From: an uncultured Collinsella sp.
Lineage (GTDB): Bacteria > Actinomycetota > Coriobacteriia > Coriobacteriales > Coriobacteriaceae
Reading direction: 5' to 3'
Length of the DNA: 29,287 bases
NCBI GenBank assembly: GCA_934654835.1
Contig: CAKUGY010000021.1
Span: forward strand, 1-29,287
Part shown: positions 22,477 to 29,287 of the stretch, in pieces
Layout: each line of letters begins with the position of its first letter
How positions within the stretch are numbered: the first letter of the stretch is position 1
Position numbers and translations under genes: made by a program
The notes under the pieces: generated by a model
What the model was told of the DNA's origin: nothing
Database searches by the model: none
Seen by the model: only the letters and a program-made list of their open reading frames with translations

Positions 22477-22627
22477 GTTTTCCCCTTTGTTCAGAAACAG
22501 CCCGTCCCGAAAATCGAGACAGATTTACTAATGCATGATTTATTTAAAAGGGGAAAAACGCGAAATGGTTGCGCAACCAAGCTATATCTAAGGTTTGAGA
22601 CTTTTTTGCAAAAAAGTTTGCAAAAAG
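22477..22627 (-). promoter_or_regulatory. Promoter region of the stalk gene with palindromes
   Basis: The AT-rich leader carries a 12-bp palindrome, GGTTGCGCAACC (22567-22578), and TTTTTTGCAAAAAA (22602-22615), which partly repeats at 22617-22626. A minus-strand TTGCAA near 22610 and a TATAGC downstream could be promoter elements, but the spacing (19 nt) is poor. The palindromes suit a repressor or structural role; the A/T hairpin could also end nth. Confidence 0.4.
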
Positions 22628-23293
22628 CTATTGCACCACCCGCACGCTGGGACAAAGGTCTGCCAGCGGACACTCGTCGCACTTGGGCTTGCGGGCGTCG
22701 CAAATCTCGCGGCCAAAGGTGATCCACTGGTGGTTGACCGACCCCCAGTACTCGTGCGGCAAAATCTTGAGCAGATCCTGCTCGGTCTTGAGTGGCTCTT
22801 TGGAGTGCGTCTTGGGGCTCAGCATCAGGCGGTGCGCGATGCGGTTGACGTGCGTATCCACCGCGATGCCCTCCACGATGCCGTACCCCACGTTGAGCAC
22901 GATGTTCGCCGTCTTGCGCCCCACGCCGGGCAGCTTTACGAGTTCCTTCATGTCGGCCGGCACCTCGCCGCCGTAATCGGCAACGATCATCTGCGCGGCC
23001 TCCACGGCGTGCTTGGCCTTACTCTTATAAAAGCCGAGCGACTTAATGGTCTCCGCCACGTCGGCCACACTCGCCCCGGCCATGGCCTCGGGCGTGGGCC
23101 ACTGGGCAAACAGCCGCGGCGTCACCTTGTTGACCTGTGCGTCGGTCGTCTGCGCCGAGAGCAGCACCGCGATGAGCAGCCTAAAAGGATTCTCGTGGTC
23201 CAAAAAGCACTCGACCGGGCCATAGCGACGGTTGAGGCGCTCGCACACCTCGATGGCGCGCTCGCGTTTGGCGGCATTGGTCTCGCGTGGCAT
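22628..23293 (-). CDS. nth: Endonuclease III (DNA glycosylase/AP lyase)
   Basis: A 221-aa base-excision-repair enzyme that removes oxidised pyrimidines and cuts AP sites. It has the helix-hairpin-helix LPGVGRKTAN with catalytic Lys127, VDTHVNR with Asp146, and a C-terminal [4Fe-4S] motif Cys198-x6-Cys205-x2-Cys208-x5-Cys214. These match the family closely in length and order. SD CAAGGAG precedes ATG 23293. It lies 63 nt downstream of the ABC transporter gene; the gap holds a GATTGTCCCAC fragment like the palindromes elsewhere. Confidence 0.97.
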   Translation of the reverse strand: MPRETNAAKRERAIEVCERLNRRYGPVECFLDHENPFRLLIAVLLSAQTTDAQVNKVTPRLFAQWPTPEAMAGASVADVAETIKSLGFYKSKAKHAVEAAQMIVADYGGEVPADMKELVKLPGVGRKTANIVLNVGYGIVEGIAVDTHVNRIAHRLMLSPKTHSKEPLKTEQDLLKILPHEYWGSVNHQWITFGREICDARKPKCDECPLADLCPSVRVVQ

Positions 23294-23356
23294 AACGACT
23301 CCTTGGCTCAGCAGCTCAACAAACTCATACCCACGATTGTCCCACGTCCAGGGCGT

Positions 23357-25159
23357 TTACGCCTCCAGGAACGCGCCGGTCTGGCGACTCCACAGGCTTG
23401 CGTACTCGCCGCCCGCCTCGACAAGCTGCGCGTGCGTTCCGTCCTCCACGATCTCGCCATCGGCCAGCACCACGATGCGGTCGAGCGCCGCCACGGTTGA
23501 CAGGCGGTGCGCCACCACGATGGAGGTGCGCCCGCGCATCAAGTTCTCGAGCGCCTCCTGCACCAGCGCCTCGGACTCGCTGTCCAAGGCAGACGTCGCC
23601 TCGTCGAGCACCAGGATTGGCGCGTCGGTAAGAATGGCGCGGGCGATAGCAACGCGCTGACGCTGACCGCCCGAGAGCTTAACGCCGCGCTCCCCCACCA
23701 TGGTGTCAAAGCCGTTGGGCAAGCGGTCGATAAATTCCAGGGCATTCGCCAGACGCGCGGCCTCGCGGATCTGCTCGTCGGTGGCATCGGGGCGGCCGTA
23801 GGCGATGTTCTCGCGGATGGAGCGGTGGAACAGCAGCGCCTCCTGCGGCACGTAGGCAACCTGGCGGCGCAGGCTCTGCTGCGTGCAGCGCGAGACATCC
23901 TGGCCGTCCACGAGCACGCGGCCGCCCTGCACGTCGTCCAGGCGCAGCAGCAGCTTGGTGAGCGTCGTCTTGCCCGAGCCCGATTTGCCCACCAGGCCCA
24001 CGCGCTGGCCCGCCGCCACATGGAGCGTCAGGTCGTCGAACACGCTCTCGCCCGCCACGGCGTCACGGTAGGCAAAGCTCAAGTGCTCAAAATCAATCGC
24101 GCCCTCGCCCACTTTGAGCTCGGGGGCGTTCTCGTCGTCCGCCACCAGGCGCGGCTCGTCCAGCACGCGCGTCATCTCGGCCGCATCGCCCAGCGCGCGG
24201 TTGATGCGCTGCATCATGGAGCTCACGTAGTTCAGGCGCATAGTGAGGTTATACGTATAGGTGAAGATCATGACGAGCGCGCCGGCAGAGATGCCAAACC
24301 ACGCGTTGCCGCCCGCCACAAACACGCTCACCACGGCCATGGTGATGACGATAAGGCCCGAGGTCGTAAAGTTGCGCTGCATCATGGCGTGCATCGACAC
24401 CGTCTCAGCATCGCGCGCGGCGCGGTCGGCGGCATCGAAGAGGTCGCGCTCAAAGTCCTCGCGCCCGCAGGTCTTGACGGCCAGGATGTTCGTGACCGCA
24501 TCGGACAGCACGCCCGACAGCTTGTTCTGCGCGGCGGACGTCGCGGCCGAAAGCGGCATGATGCGCTTGTACATAAGCCAAACGAATGCAATGTAGACGA
24601 CCATGATGCCCACCAGGATCACGGTAAACGTAGGCACCACCGGGGCGAGCGCCGCCACCGTGCAGATAATCGAGGTGATGGTGGGAATGAGCGAATACAC
24701 CGTCACGTCCACCAAGCCTGTGTAGCCGCTCATAAAACGGCTCGTCTGGCTCACAAGCGATCCGCCAAAACGGCTGGTGTGGAAGGTCATGGATTGATTG
24801 GAGAGCGTGTCGAAGCACAGGCGCGCCAGGTGGTAGTTGCCCGCGATCTCGAGCTTGTAGACGGTGTAGTCCTGCAGCTTGGAGAGGATCTGACCCAACA
24901 GGTTAACGAGTACGAGCGCCAGGATGTAGGGACCGAAGACCTCAAACACCTGGTCGCCCGCCACTGGACCGGCTTGGACGCGGTCGACGATGAGGGCCAT
25001 CACATAGGTGTTGGCAAACGTGAGCAAAAAGATATAGCCCGCCGACGAGAACACCGAGAGAAAGACGATCAGCGGCTGCGTGCGCGTGACATCCCAAAAG
25101 CGCCGCAGCGTGCGGCGCACGGTTGAGCGCTTGAGCGGACTGGTGCTTCTCTGGGACAT
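23357..25159 (-). CDS. ABC exporter half-transporter (TMD-NBD fusion)
   Basis: A 600-aa protein with about six TM helices in residues 30-310 and a C-terminal ATPase. The ATPase has Walker A VGKSGSGKTT (391-400), Q-loop YVPQEALLF, signature LSGGQ (495-499), Walker B ILVLDEATSALD (Asp519/Glu520 region) and H-loop His551 in VAHRLST. This is the type IV exporter fold of MsbA/LmrA/multidrug and lipid exporters; it would act as a homodimer or pair with a partner not in this window. The start at 25159 is chosen for SD GAAAGGAA; the frame is open upstream. The substrate cannot be inferred. Confidence 0.93.
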   Translation of the reverse strand: MSQRSTSPLKRSTVRRTLRRFWDVTRTQPLIVFLSVFSSAGYIFLLTFANTYVMALIVDRVQAGPVAGDQVFEVFGPYILALVLVNLLGQILSKLQDYTVYKLEIAGNYHLARLCFDTLSNQSMTFHTSRFGGSLVSQTSRFMSGYTGLVDVTVYSLIPTITSIICTVAALAPVVPTFTVILVGIMVVYIAFVWLMYKRIMPLSAATSAAQNKLSGVLSDAVTNILAVKTCGREDFERDLFDAADRAARDAETVSMHAMMQRNFTTSGLIVITMAVVSVFVAGGNAWFGISAGALVMIFTYTYNLTMRLNYVSSMMQRINRALGDAAEMTRVLDEPRLVADDENAPELKVGEGAIDFEHLSFAYRDAVAGESVFDDLTLHVAAGQRVGLVGKSGSGKTTLTKLLLRLDDVQGGRVLVDGQDVSRCTQQSLRRQVAYVPQEALLFHRSIRENIAYGRPDATDEQIREAARLANALEFIDRLPNGFDTMVGERGVKLSGGQRQRVAIARAILTDAPILVLDEATSALDSESEALVQEALENLMRGRTSIVVAHRLSTVAALDRIVVLADGEIVEDGTHAQLVEAGGEYASLWSRQTGAFLEA

Positions 25160-25234
25160 AGGGTTCCTTTCGCGTTTGACAGGGCGAAAGGCCATTGTTG
25201 CACATTGGAGCGCGCTCCAGGCAAGTGCGATGTG

Positions 25235-25274
25235 AAAAGGGGCGGGGTGCCCGCATCTGCGCTGGCGCCCCGCC
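25235..25274 (-). terminator. Terminator of rmuC
   Basis: GGCGGGGTGCC (25241-25251) pairs with GGCGCCCCGCC (25264-25274) with one mismatch. On the minus strand it is followed by CCTTTTC. It lies 11 nt from the rmuC stop. Confidence 0.7.
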
Positions 25275-25285
25275 GTCTGTTGTAA

Positions 25286-26641
25286 CTAGTCTTTGTCTTC
25301 TTGGTCTGCGAGGATGCCGGCGGACGTGAGCCCCAAAATCTCGTCGGCTTGGTCGGCATCCTCAAGCGCATCAATGTCTTTGAGCTTGCGCTCCATCACA
25401 TTGGTTCGCGTGGTGATGATGCCCTCGACGGTTTTGCCCGCGGTCTCGATCTGCTGCTGGGCGCGGCGCAGTGCCGCCTGATAGCGCGGCAGCTCGGCCT
25501 TGACGGCGGAAAGCACGCGCAGCACGTCGTCGGTGCGCTTTTGCAGCCTAAACGTCTGGTAGCTCATCTGCAGGCTGTTGAGGATGGCAGCCATGGTGCT
25601 GGGACCGGCCACGTTGACGTGATAGTCGCGGCCCAGGACCTCGATGAGTCCGGGGCGGCTGACGATCTCGGCGTACAGGCCCTCAAACGGTACGAACATG
25701 ATGCCAAAGTTGGTGGTCGCCGGCACGCTTAGGTATTTTTCGCAGATGTCCTTTGCCTCGCGCTTGACCATCGCGTCGAGCGTCTTGCGCGCGGCGGCAA
25801 CGGCATCGGCATCGCCCGACTCCTGGGCGTCGAGCAAATGCTCGTATGCGTCGCCCGGAAACTTAGAATCGATCGGCAGCAGCACAGGGTCGCCCTCGTC
25901 CACCGGCAGCTTGACAGCAAACTCAACGCGCTCCGAAGCACCGGGCTTGGTGGCGACGTTTTCCAAATACTGGTCGGGCGTGAGGATGTCCGCCAGGATC
26001 GCGCCCAGCTGCACCTCGCCCAAAATACCGCGCGCCTTTACATTGCCCAGCACGCGCTTAAGATCGCCCACGCCGGTGGCGATGGATTGCATGTCGCCCA
26101 GCCCCTTGTACACGGCCTCGAGCTGATCGCTCACCTGCTTAAACGATGCCGAAAGGCGATCGTTGAGCGTGCGGGAGAGCTTCTCGTCAACCGTCGTGCG
26201 CATCTGGTCGAGCTGCACGTTGTTGTCCTTGCGGATAGCACCCAGCTGGGCATCGACCGTCTCGCGCACCTTGTCCAGGCGATGCTCGATGCCCTCGCGG
26301 TTGGCGCCGAGCTGTTGGGCGGTCTCGCGACGCAGGTCATCCATGCGATCGCCTGCCTGCGAAAACTCGCGCGCGATGGTCAGGTAGCGCTGCTGCTCTA
26401 CCGCGGCGTCGGTCGTCTGCTGCTGCGCGATGGCGTTTGCCGTGCGGCGGGTTTCGGCCAGCGCGACGTTGAGGGCATCGAGTGCGTTGTTGGCCTGCTC
26501 GAGCGCCGCCAGCGTCTCCACGCCGTTGCCGCCGCGCTCCCGCAGCTCGGAACGAAGGCCCTTAAGCTGCAGGGCACAAACCACAGCAACACCCACCGCC
26601 ACCAAGGCGATCACAACAAGCGCAATATCAATAGCAGACAT
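25286..26641 (-). CDS. rmuC: DNA recombination protein RmuC
   Basis: A 451-aa protein with an N-terminal TM helix (IDIALVVIALVAVGVAVVCAL), a long coiled coil (about 25-190) and the RmuC/DUF195 nuclease-like domain (about 200-400). That domain contains GDLKRVLGNVKARGILGEVQL, ILTPDQY, PIDSKFPGDAYEHLL and TNFGIMFVPFEGLYAEI. RmuC limits recombination at inverted repeats in E. coli. The start at 26641 (MSAIDIALVV) follows GGGCGGAATGT; an open frame continues upstream. The tail is short and acidic. Confidence 0.93.
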   Translation of the reverse strand: MSAIDIALVVIALVAVGVAVVCALQLKGLRSELRERGGNGVETLAALEQANNALDALNVALAETRRTANAIAQQQTTDAAVEQQRYLTIAREFSQAGDRMDDLRRETAQQLGANREGIEHRLDKVRETVDAQLGAIRKDNNVQLDQMRTTVDEKLSRTLNDRLSASFKQVSDQLEAVYKGLGDMQSIATGVGDLKRVLGNVKARGILGEVQLGAILADILTPDQYLENVATKPGASERVEFAVKLPVDEGDPVLLPIDSKFPGDAYEHLLDAQESGDADAVAAARKTLDAMVKREAKDICEKYLSVPATTNFGIMFVPFEGLYAEIVSRPGLIEVLGRDYHVNVAGPSTMAAILNSLQMSYQTFRLQKRTDDVLRVLSAVKAELPRYQAALRRAQQQIETAGKTVEGIITTRTNVMERKLKDIDALEDADQADEILGLTSAGILADQEDKD

Positions 26642-26693
26642 ACATTCCGCCCAACAAACCCAATCGAACACCAATCAAAAACCGCGATCAATC

Positions 26694-27257
26694 TTACCCC
26701 GCCACATGCACCGAGCGCTCGGTTCCTTCTTGGGCGCCTCCTCCTTCCGCATATTCCATAATGCGGCGCGCCGTTTCCCTGCTCACCTTTGAGTCGTCAC
26801 CGGCTAAGTATGCGTACACGTTTCCTTTGTTCAAGCGGAGGTCACGGCAAAGCCCATAGCGCGTCACGCCCGATTCCTTCAGCGCTTCCAGCGTCCTTTT
26901 TCTCATCAGGGCATTAACCCTTCTATCGGCCGCCGACCTTTCTTTTACACCTCGATACGCACGCCAAACGTTGGCATAACGATTAGGGAGTTTGTCCTCA
27001 ATGCACAGAGATGCCAAACTGCCCGCTTGGCCGTACAGGGACACAACGTCTCGATAGCTCTCTTCCATCCACGAGCCCTCGGATAAACCCAAAACGTATT
27101 CGGCTTTGCCCTGCGCCAAAGCAAGCAAAAACAGGGGCTCCGCCACGCGCGGCTCAACCGTCGTTGCCTGTTTTACGAGTTTCCTAAAGCTCAACGACTG
27201 TTGTCCGGACAACTCCCGGCAATAGCCTTTCAAGAACCCTTCAAAAGTCAGATTCAA
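26694..27257 (-). CDS. Unrecognised protein with C-terminal helix-turn-helix
   Basis: A 187-aa soluble protein from TTG 27257, which has a near-perfect SD GGAGGT 6 nt upstream; an upstream TTG at 27290 has no SD. The N-terminal part (LTFEGFLKGYCRELSGQQSLSFRKLVKQ) is helical. The C-terminal part, about residues 131-169 (TRYGLCRDLRLNKGNVYAYL, then SRETARRIMEYA), looks like a HTH DNA-binding segment of the XRE/phage-repressor type. I recognise no family. It might be an orphan regulator or an antitoxin-like protein, but no partner gene lies beside it. The AT-rich start region carries an inverted repeat TATTATT/AATAATA that it could bind itself. Its base composition is lower in GC than its neighbours, which hints at transfer. 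Confidence 0.65.
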   Translation of the reverse strand: MNLTFEGFLKGYCRELSGQQSLSFRKLVKQATTVEPRVAEPLFLLALAQGKAEYVLGLSEGSWMEESYRDVVSLYGQAGSLASLCIEDKLPNRYANVWRAYRGVKERSAADRRVNALMRKRTLEALKESGVTRYGLCRDLRLNKGNVYAYLAGDDSKVSRETARRIMEYAEGGGAQEGTERSVHVAG

Positions 27258-27270
27258 CCGCGCACCTCCT

Positions 27271-27296
27271 ATATTATTATTTATCTTCAATAATAC
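27271..27296 (-). promoter_or_regulatory. AT-rich inverted repeat before the HTH gene
   Basis: TATTATT (27272-27278) and AATAATA (27289-27295) flank an AT-rich spacer. They lie immediately upstream of the SD of the HTH gene and could be both promoter and operator. Confidence 0.35.
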
Positions 27297-27385
27297 TATT
27301 CAGTTACGCAGAAAGACTCGTGGAAAGACGGACTCCCATTCCCATTCGAAGCCTTTACGCCCAGTAAGGTCTGAAAAGGCGGGCG

Positions 27386-27808
27386 CTAGCTCTCCCAGCC
27401 TGCACGGATGGTTGTTATGACATCGCCCAGGCGCTGGCCGAGGGCCGACAGATGTTGGAGCACTTCGCTGGGCGAAGCGCCGTTCAGAATGCACGTGAGG
27501 GCATATGAGGCCAAGAAGATTGCCGCGAGTCCCAACGGGATGAGCACGATCATCGCCAGCGTACGCAGGCGCTGAGACCATCGACGGCGGTGCGTGCGGC
27601 GCTTATCGAACGAAAGCTCTTGCGCATATGAATCCTGCTGTACGGAATAGTTCTCTGGGGCCGCCTCACCCGCAGGCGAAACCGCAGGCGCGGCATTTTG
27701 CGCAGGAGCCTGGGCAGGCGCCCCTTGTGCTTGCATCTCCATGAGTCGCTGCTGCTGGCGCAACATGCGCTCAGCTTGTTGCTGCGGGGTCTCTAGAAAC
27801 AAATCCAT
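27386..27808 (-). CDS. Small single-TM protein, hypothetical
   Basis: A 140-aa protein of unknown family. It has a Gln-rich N-terminal helix (QQQAERMLRQQQRLMEMQ), an Ala/Pro/Gln-rich disordered linker (about 28-60), a basic stretch KRRTHRRRWSQRLR (about 69-82), one strong TM helix (about 83-108, LAMIVLIPLGLAAIFLASYA) and a short C-terminal tail. The basic patch before the helix predicts a cytoplasmic N-terminus. SD GGAGG lies 5 nt before ATG 27808. Short tandem AGCTTTTGGT repeats lie 200 nt upstream. The function cannot be inferred. Confidence 0.65.
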   Translation of the reverse strand: MDLFLETPQQQAERMLRQQQRLMEMQAQGAPAQAPAQNAAPAVSPAGEAAPENYSVQQDSYAQELSFDKRRTHRRRWSQRLRTLAMIVLIPLGLAAIFLASYALTCILNGASPSEVLQHLSALGQRLGDVITTIRAGWES

Positions 27809-28089
27809 ACCGGCCTCCCCAACTGGAGTATTCGACGCTTGGAGTCAGCATCCCGCACCGTAGTAGCCACGGCAATGCAATCAGCGTCGATACCTGCAAA
27901 GATTCTTTTGACCAAAAGCTGTCGAAAAGCTCAACAACTCCCCTACCAGCACTTTCTTTGAGCTTTTTTCGCCAGTGATCTTTCACCCTTCCGCCATCCC
28001 GCCAACTGACCAAAAGCTAACCAAAAGCTTGACAGAAATTGTGGAGACAGGGACCAAAGCAAAGCGCGCGGCCCCCGAACGGAGTCGCC
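27809..28089. other. Gene-free stretch with repeated ACCAAAAGCT boxes
   Basis: ACCAAAAGCT occurs at 27911-27920, 28009-28018 and 28020-28029, the last two spaced 11 bp apart. A related GAAAAGCT is near 27924. A short minus-strand open frame here (27771-28013) has no SD or recognisable content and is not called. Confidence 0.45.
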
Positions 28090-28294
28090 TGGACAGTTAG
28101 TTCAGATACGTATAAATCAAACCCCCTACAGAAGCGTTCAAGCGCTTCGCTTGGCGTTCTTTGGTCCTCAAAACAGGCATTTAAAGCCCAAAATCAAGCG
28201 CTTCAGGTCATCCAAAGGAGCCCAACAAGCCTCCGAGGTCTCCAAAACCAGCTATTGAGCCGCTCGTTTTATACGTATCTGAACTAACTGTCCA
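28090..28294. mobile_element. MITE-like element with perfect 27-bp terminal inverted repeats
   Basis: The left end 28090-28116 (starting TGGACAGTTAGTTCAG) is the exact reverse complement of 28268-28294. The 205-bp element begins 5'-TG and ends CA-3', as IS3-type ends do, but I cannot assign an IS family. The interior has no real gene; the short open frames on both strands share an identical peptide only because both read the repeated ends. No target-site duplication is visible. Confidence 0.7.
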
Positions 28295-28301
28295 CCCCAC
28301 A

Positions 28302-28377
28302 CAAAATGTGCCGCCCCGAAAGGGGCGGCACACAAACTTCTTGTCAGCTTTTCTGTAACGAGCACGCGGCGACCCAA
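28302..28377 (-). repeat. Hairpin plus conserved flank, copy 1 (also terminator-like)
   Basis: An 11-bp-or-longer perfect stem, TGTGCCGCCCC (28307-28317), GAAA loop, GGGGCGGCACA (28322-28332). On the minus strand it is followed by TTTTGTG, so it may terminate the gene at 28488. The next 45 nt (CAAACTTCT, then AGCACGCGGCG) recur at the right window edge. Confidence 0.6.
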
Positions 28378-28380
28378 TGC

Positions 28381-28470
28381 CGGAGCGCGGGGCAGGGAAA
28401 TACCTTTGCCTCGCGCGACTCTGCGGAGCCGTGAGCGAGAGGGAAAGGTATTCCCCGCCCCCGCGCTCCG
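28381..28470. repeat. 90-nt imperfect palindrome
   Basis: CGGAGCGCGGGG (28381-28392) pairs exactly with 28459-28470, and AATACCTTT (28399-28407) pairs with AAAGGTATT (28444-28452). The interior is imperfectly paired. It is non-coding and lies between copy 1 of the hairpin repeat and the membrane-protein stop codon. Confidence 0.6.
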
Positions 28471-28487
28471 CAACTGGTGAGGGCAGA

Positions 28488-29120
28488 CTACATGCCCGCA
28501 AGGCCTCGGGTTGCAGTGGCGCACATAAACGCCAGGGCGAGGATCACGAGTGAGCCGGCGATGTCGGCCAGCACGCCCGCAAAACGGCGCTCGATGAGCC
28601 AACTTTCGAAGTGCGGAGCAACATTGCGCCAAACACGCCACAGCAAGATACCCATGCCGATGACACCGGGAATATTGAGCAGCAAGATCTCGGAGCACAA
28701 AAGACCGATCAGGTTACCGGCGACAAACCCCGCGTCGCCCTCGCAGTATTTGCGATAGACCATGTACAACATGTACGCCACAAACGGCTGCAGACACGCA
28801 GAGATAAACGTGACCACCATCGAAGGATCCTGCGAAAAGACCTCGGTAAGCTTATCGACGCTCGTCGCATCCTTCGAAGCCAAGAACAAGCCGATAACCA
28901 CCAAAGGCACCACGCCCAAAATGACCTCGACCATAGTAAACAGCTTGGCAGTCAAATCCTCGCTAGCAGAGTTGAGGTGCGGCGCCCACTCAGGATGAGC
29001 ATGCGCACCAACCTTCTTCTCCTTATCGGCACGCTCGGCCTTATCACCCTCAACAACCCGACGCTCAGGATCCTTACGAGTCCCCGCAGCAGCAGCCCGA
29101 GCCCGAGACTTCTTACCCAT
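28488..29120 (-). CDS. Hypothetical multi-TM membrane protein
   Basis: A 210-aa protein from ATG 29120. The first 60 residues are hydrophilic and basic (GKKSRARAAAAGTRKDPERR), followed by about four to five hydrophobic segments (LFTMVEVILGVVPLVVIGLFL; VVTFISACLQPFVAYMLYMV; FVAGNLIGLLCSEILLLNIPGVIGMGILL; GVLADIAGSLVILALAFM). No known family was recognised. The SD is weak (TGTGGGG about 10 nt upstream); a TTG at 29135 is possible but less likely. It is flanked on both sides by the same hairpin repeat, which suggests a mobilised or duplicated segment. Confidence 0.7.
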   Translation of the reverse strand: MGKKSRARAAAAGTRKDPERRVVEGDKAERADKEKKVGAHAHPEWAPHLNSASEDLTAKLFTMVEVILGVVPLVVIGLFLASKDATSVDKLTEVFSQDPSMVVTFISACLQPFVAYMLYMVYRKYCEGDAGFVAGNLIGLLCSEILLLNIPGVIGMGILLWRVWRNVAPHFESWLIERRFAGVLADIAGSLVILALAFMCATATRGLAGM

Positions 29121-29204
29121 ACAAAAACACCCCACAACAGGAAATAAACGAAAACGCCGCTACCCAGTGTACCCCTATGCAACGGCGCCACCCCAACTGG
29201 CCCC

Positions 29205-29287
29205 CACACATACAAAACGTGCCGCCCCAAAAGGGGCGGCACGCAAACTTCTAATCAGATTATATGTAGCGAGCACGCGACGGCCCA
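29205..29287 (-). repeat. Hairpin plus conserved flank, copy 2 (cut by the window edge)
   Basis: CGTGCCGCCCC (29218-29228), AAAA loop, GGGGCGGCACG (29233-29243), then CAAACTTCT and AGCGAGCACGCG, matching copy 1 at 28302-28377 over about 75 nt with scattered differences. It probably ends the next minus-strand gene beyond the window. Confidence 0.6.

Noticed and set aside
21322..22722. 466-codon Leu/Gly/Ser/Val-rich open frame on the plus strand
   Set aside because: It is the complement of the Ala/Lys/Glu coiled-coil repeats and mimics a membrane protein only by composition. It has no SD and overlaps the nth gene.
23507..25126. 539-codon open frame on the plus strand
   Set aside because: It is antisense to the ABC transporter gene with intact Walker motifs.
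27771..28013. 80-codon minus-strand open frame upstream of the one-TM protein
   Set aside because: It overlaps the start of the better-supported gene at 27808 and has no SD and no recognisable content.
28302..28470. Possible CRISPR or tRNA-like structure in the hairpin cluster
   Set aside because: There are no regularly spaced repeats and no cloverleaf or anticodon arm; the structures are simple inverted repeats.
28039..28501. Short open frames on both strands sharing the peptide WTVSSDTYK
   Set aside because: The shared peptide comes from the inverted repeat ends of the MITE-like element read in both directions; there is no SD or domain.

Overview
This window reads as chromosomal DNA of a high-GC gut Coriobacteriia, most likely Collinsella. 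The evidence is the codon use, the mannose-family PTS with SIS deglycases, the LPxTG surface protein with an Ala/Lys/Glu coiled coil, and the many small palindromic intergenic repeats. No rRNA, tRNA, CRISPR array or intact insertion sequence was seen. The genus call is inference, since no marker gene lies here.

Left third (1-8700), sugar or Amadori-product uptake. A YitT-family membrane protein runs off the left edge, followed by a HAD phosphatase. Next is a minus-strand operon: a fused PTS EIIAB (5183-4257), EIIC (4220-3426), EIID (3412-2579) and a SIS-domain deglycase (2380-1397). An EamA/DMT transporter (6449-5367), a second SIS deglycase (7739-6747) and a divergent GntR/HutC regulator (7945-8667) complete the cluster. 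One EII system with two SIS deglycases resembles the known gfr (glucoselysine/fructoselysine) logic: import and phosphorylate a sugar-amine adduct, then cleave it to glucose-6-P and the amine. The intergenic regions carry repeated motifs that look like operators.

Middle (8700-15700), housekeeping. A GNAT acetyltransferase, a threonine-aldolase-like PLP enzyme, a PAP2 phosphatase and the transcription-repair coupling factor Mfd all lie on the minus strand. They are separated by short palindromes and one terminal-inverted-repeat element (8818-8940).

Signalling block (15690-19825, plus strand). A FHA protein, a membrane-anchored Hanks-type Ser/Thr kinase with an extracytoplasmic DUF6273-like domain, and a second FHA protein lie in a row. 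Both FHA proteins share an N-terminal region and a GT[VL]ETT motif just before the FHA domain. This recalls the GarA/OdhI phospho-switch and is the most interesting candidate system here. The first FHA gene has a G9 tract in its ribosome-binding region, a possible slippage switch.

Right third (19963-29287, minus strand). A large LPTTG-anchored coiled-coil stalk protein, endonuclease III (nth), an ABC exporter, RmuC, an orphan HTH protein, a small one-TM protein and a multi-TM protein. The 27.8-28.5 kb stretch is gene-free and holds a 205-bp MITE-like element with perfect 27-bp inverted repeats plus two further hairpins. One of those hairpins, with its flank, recurs at the right window edge.
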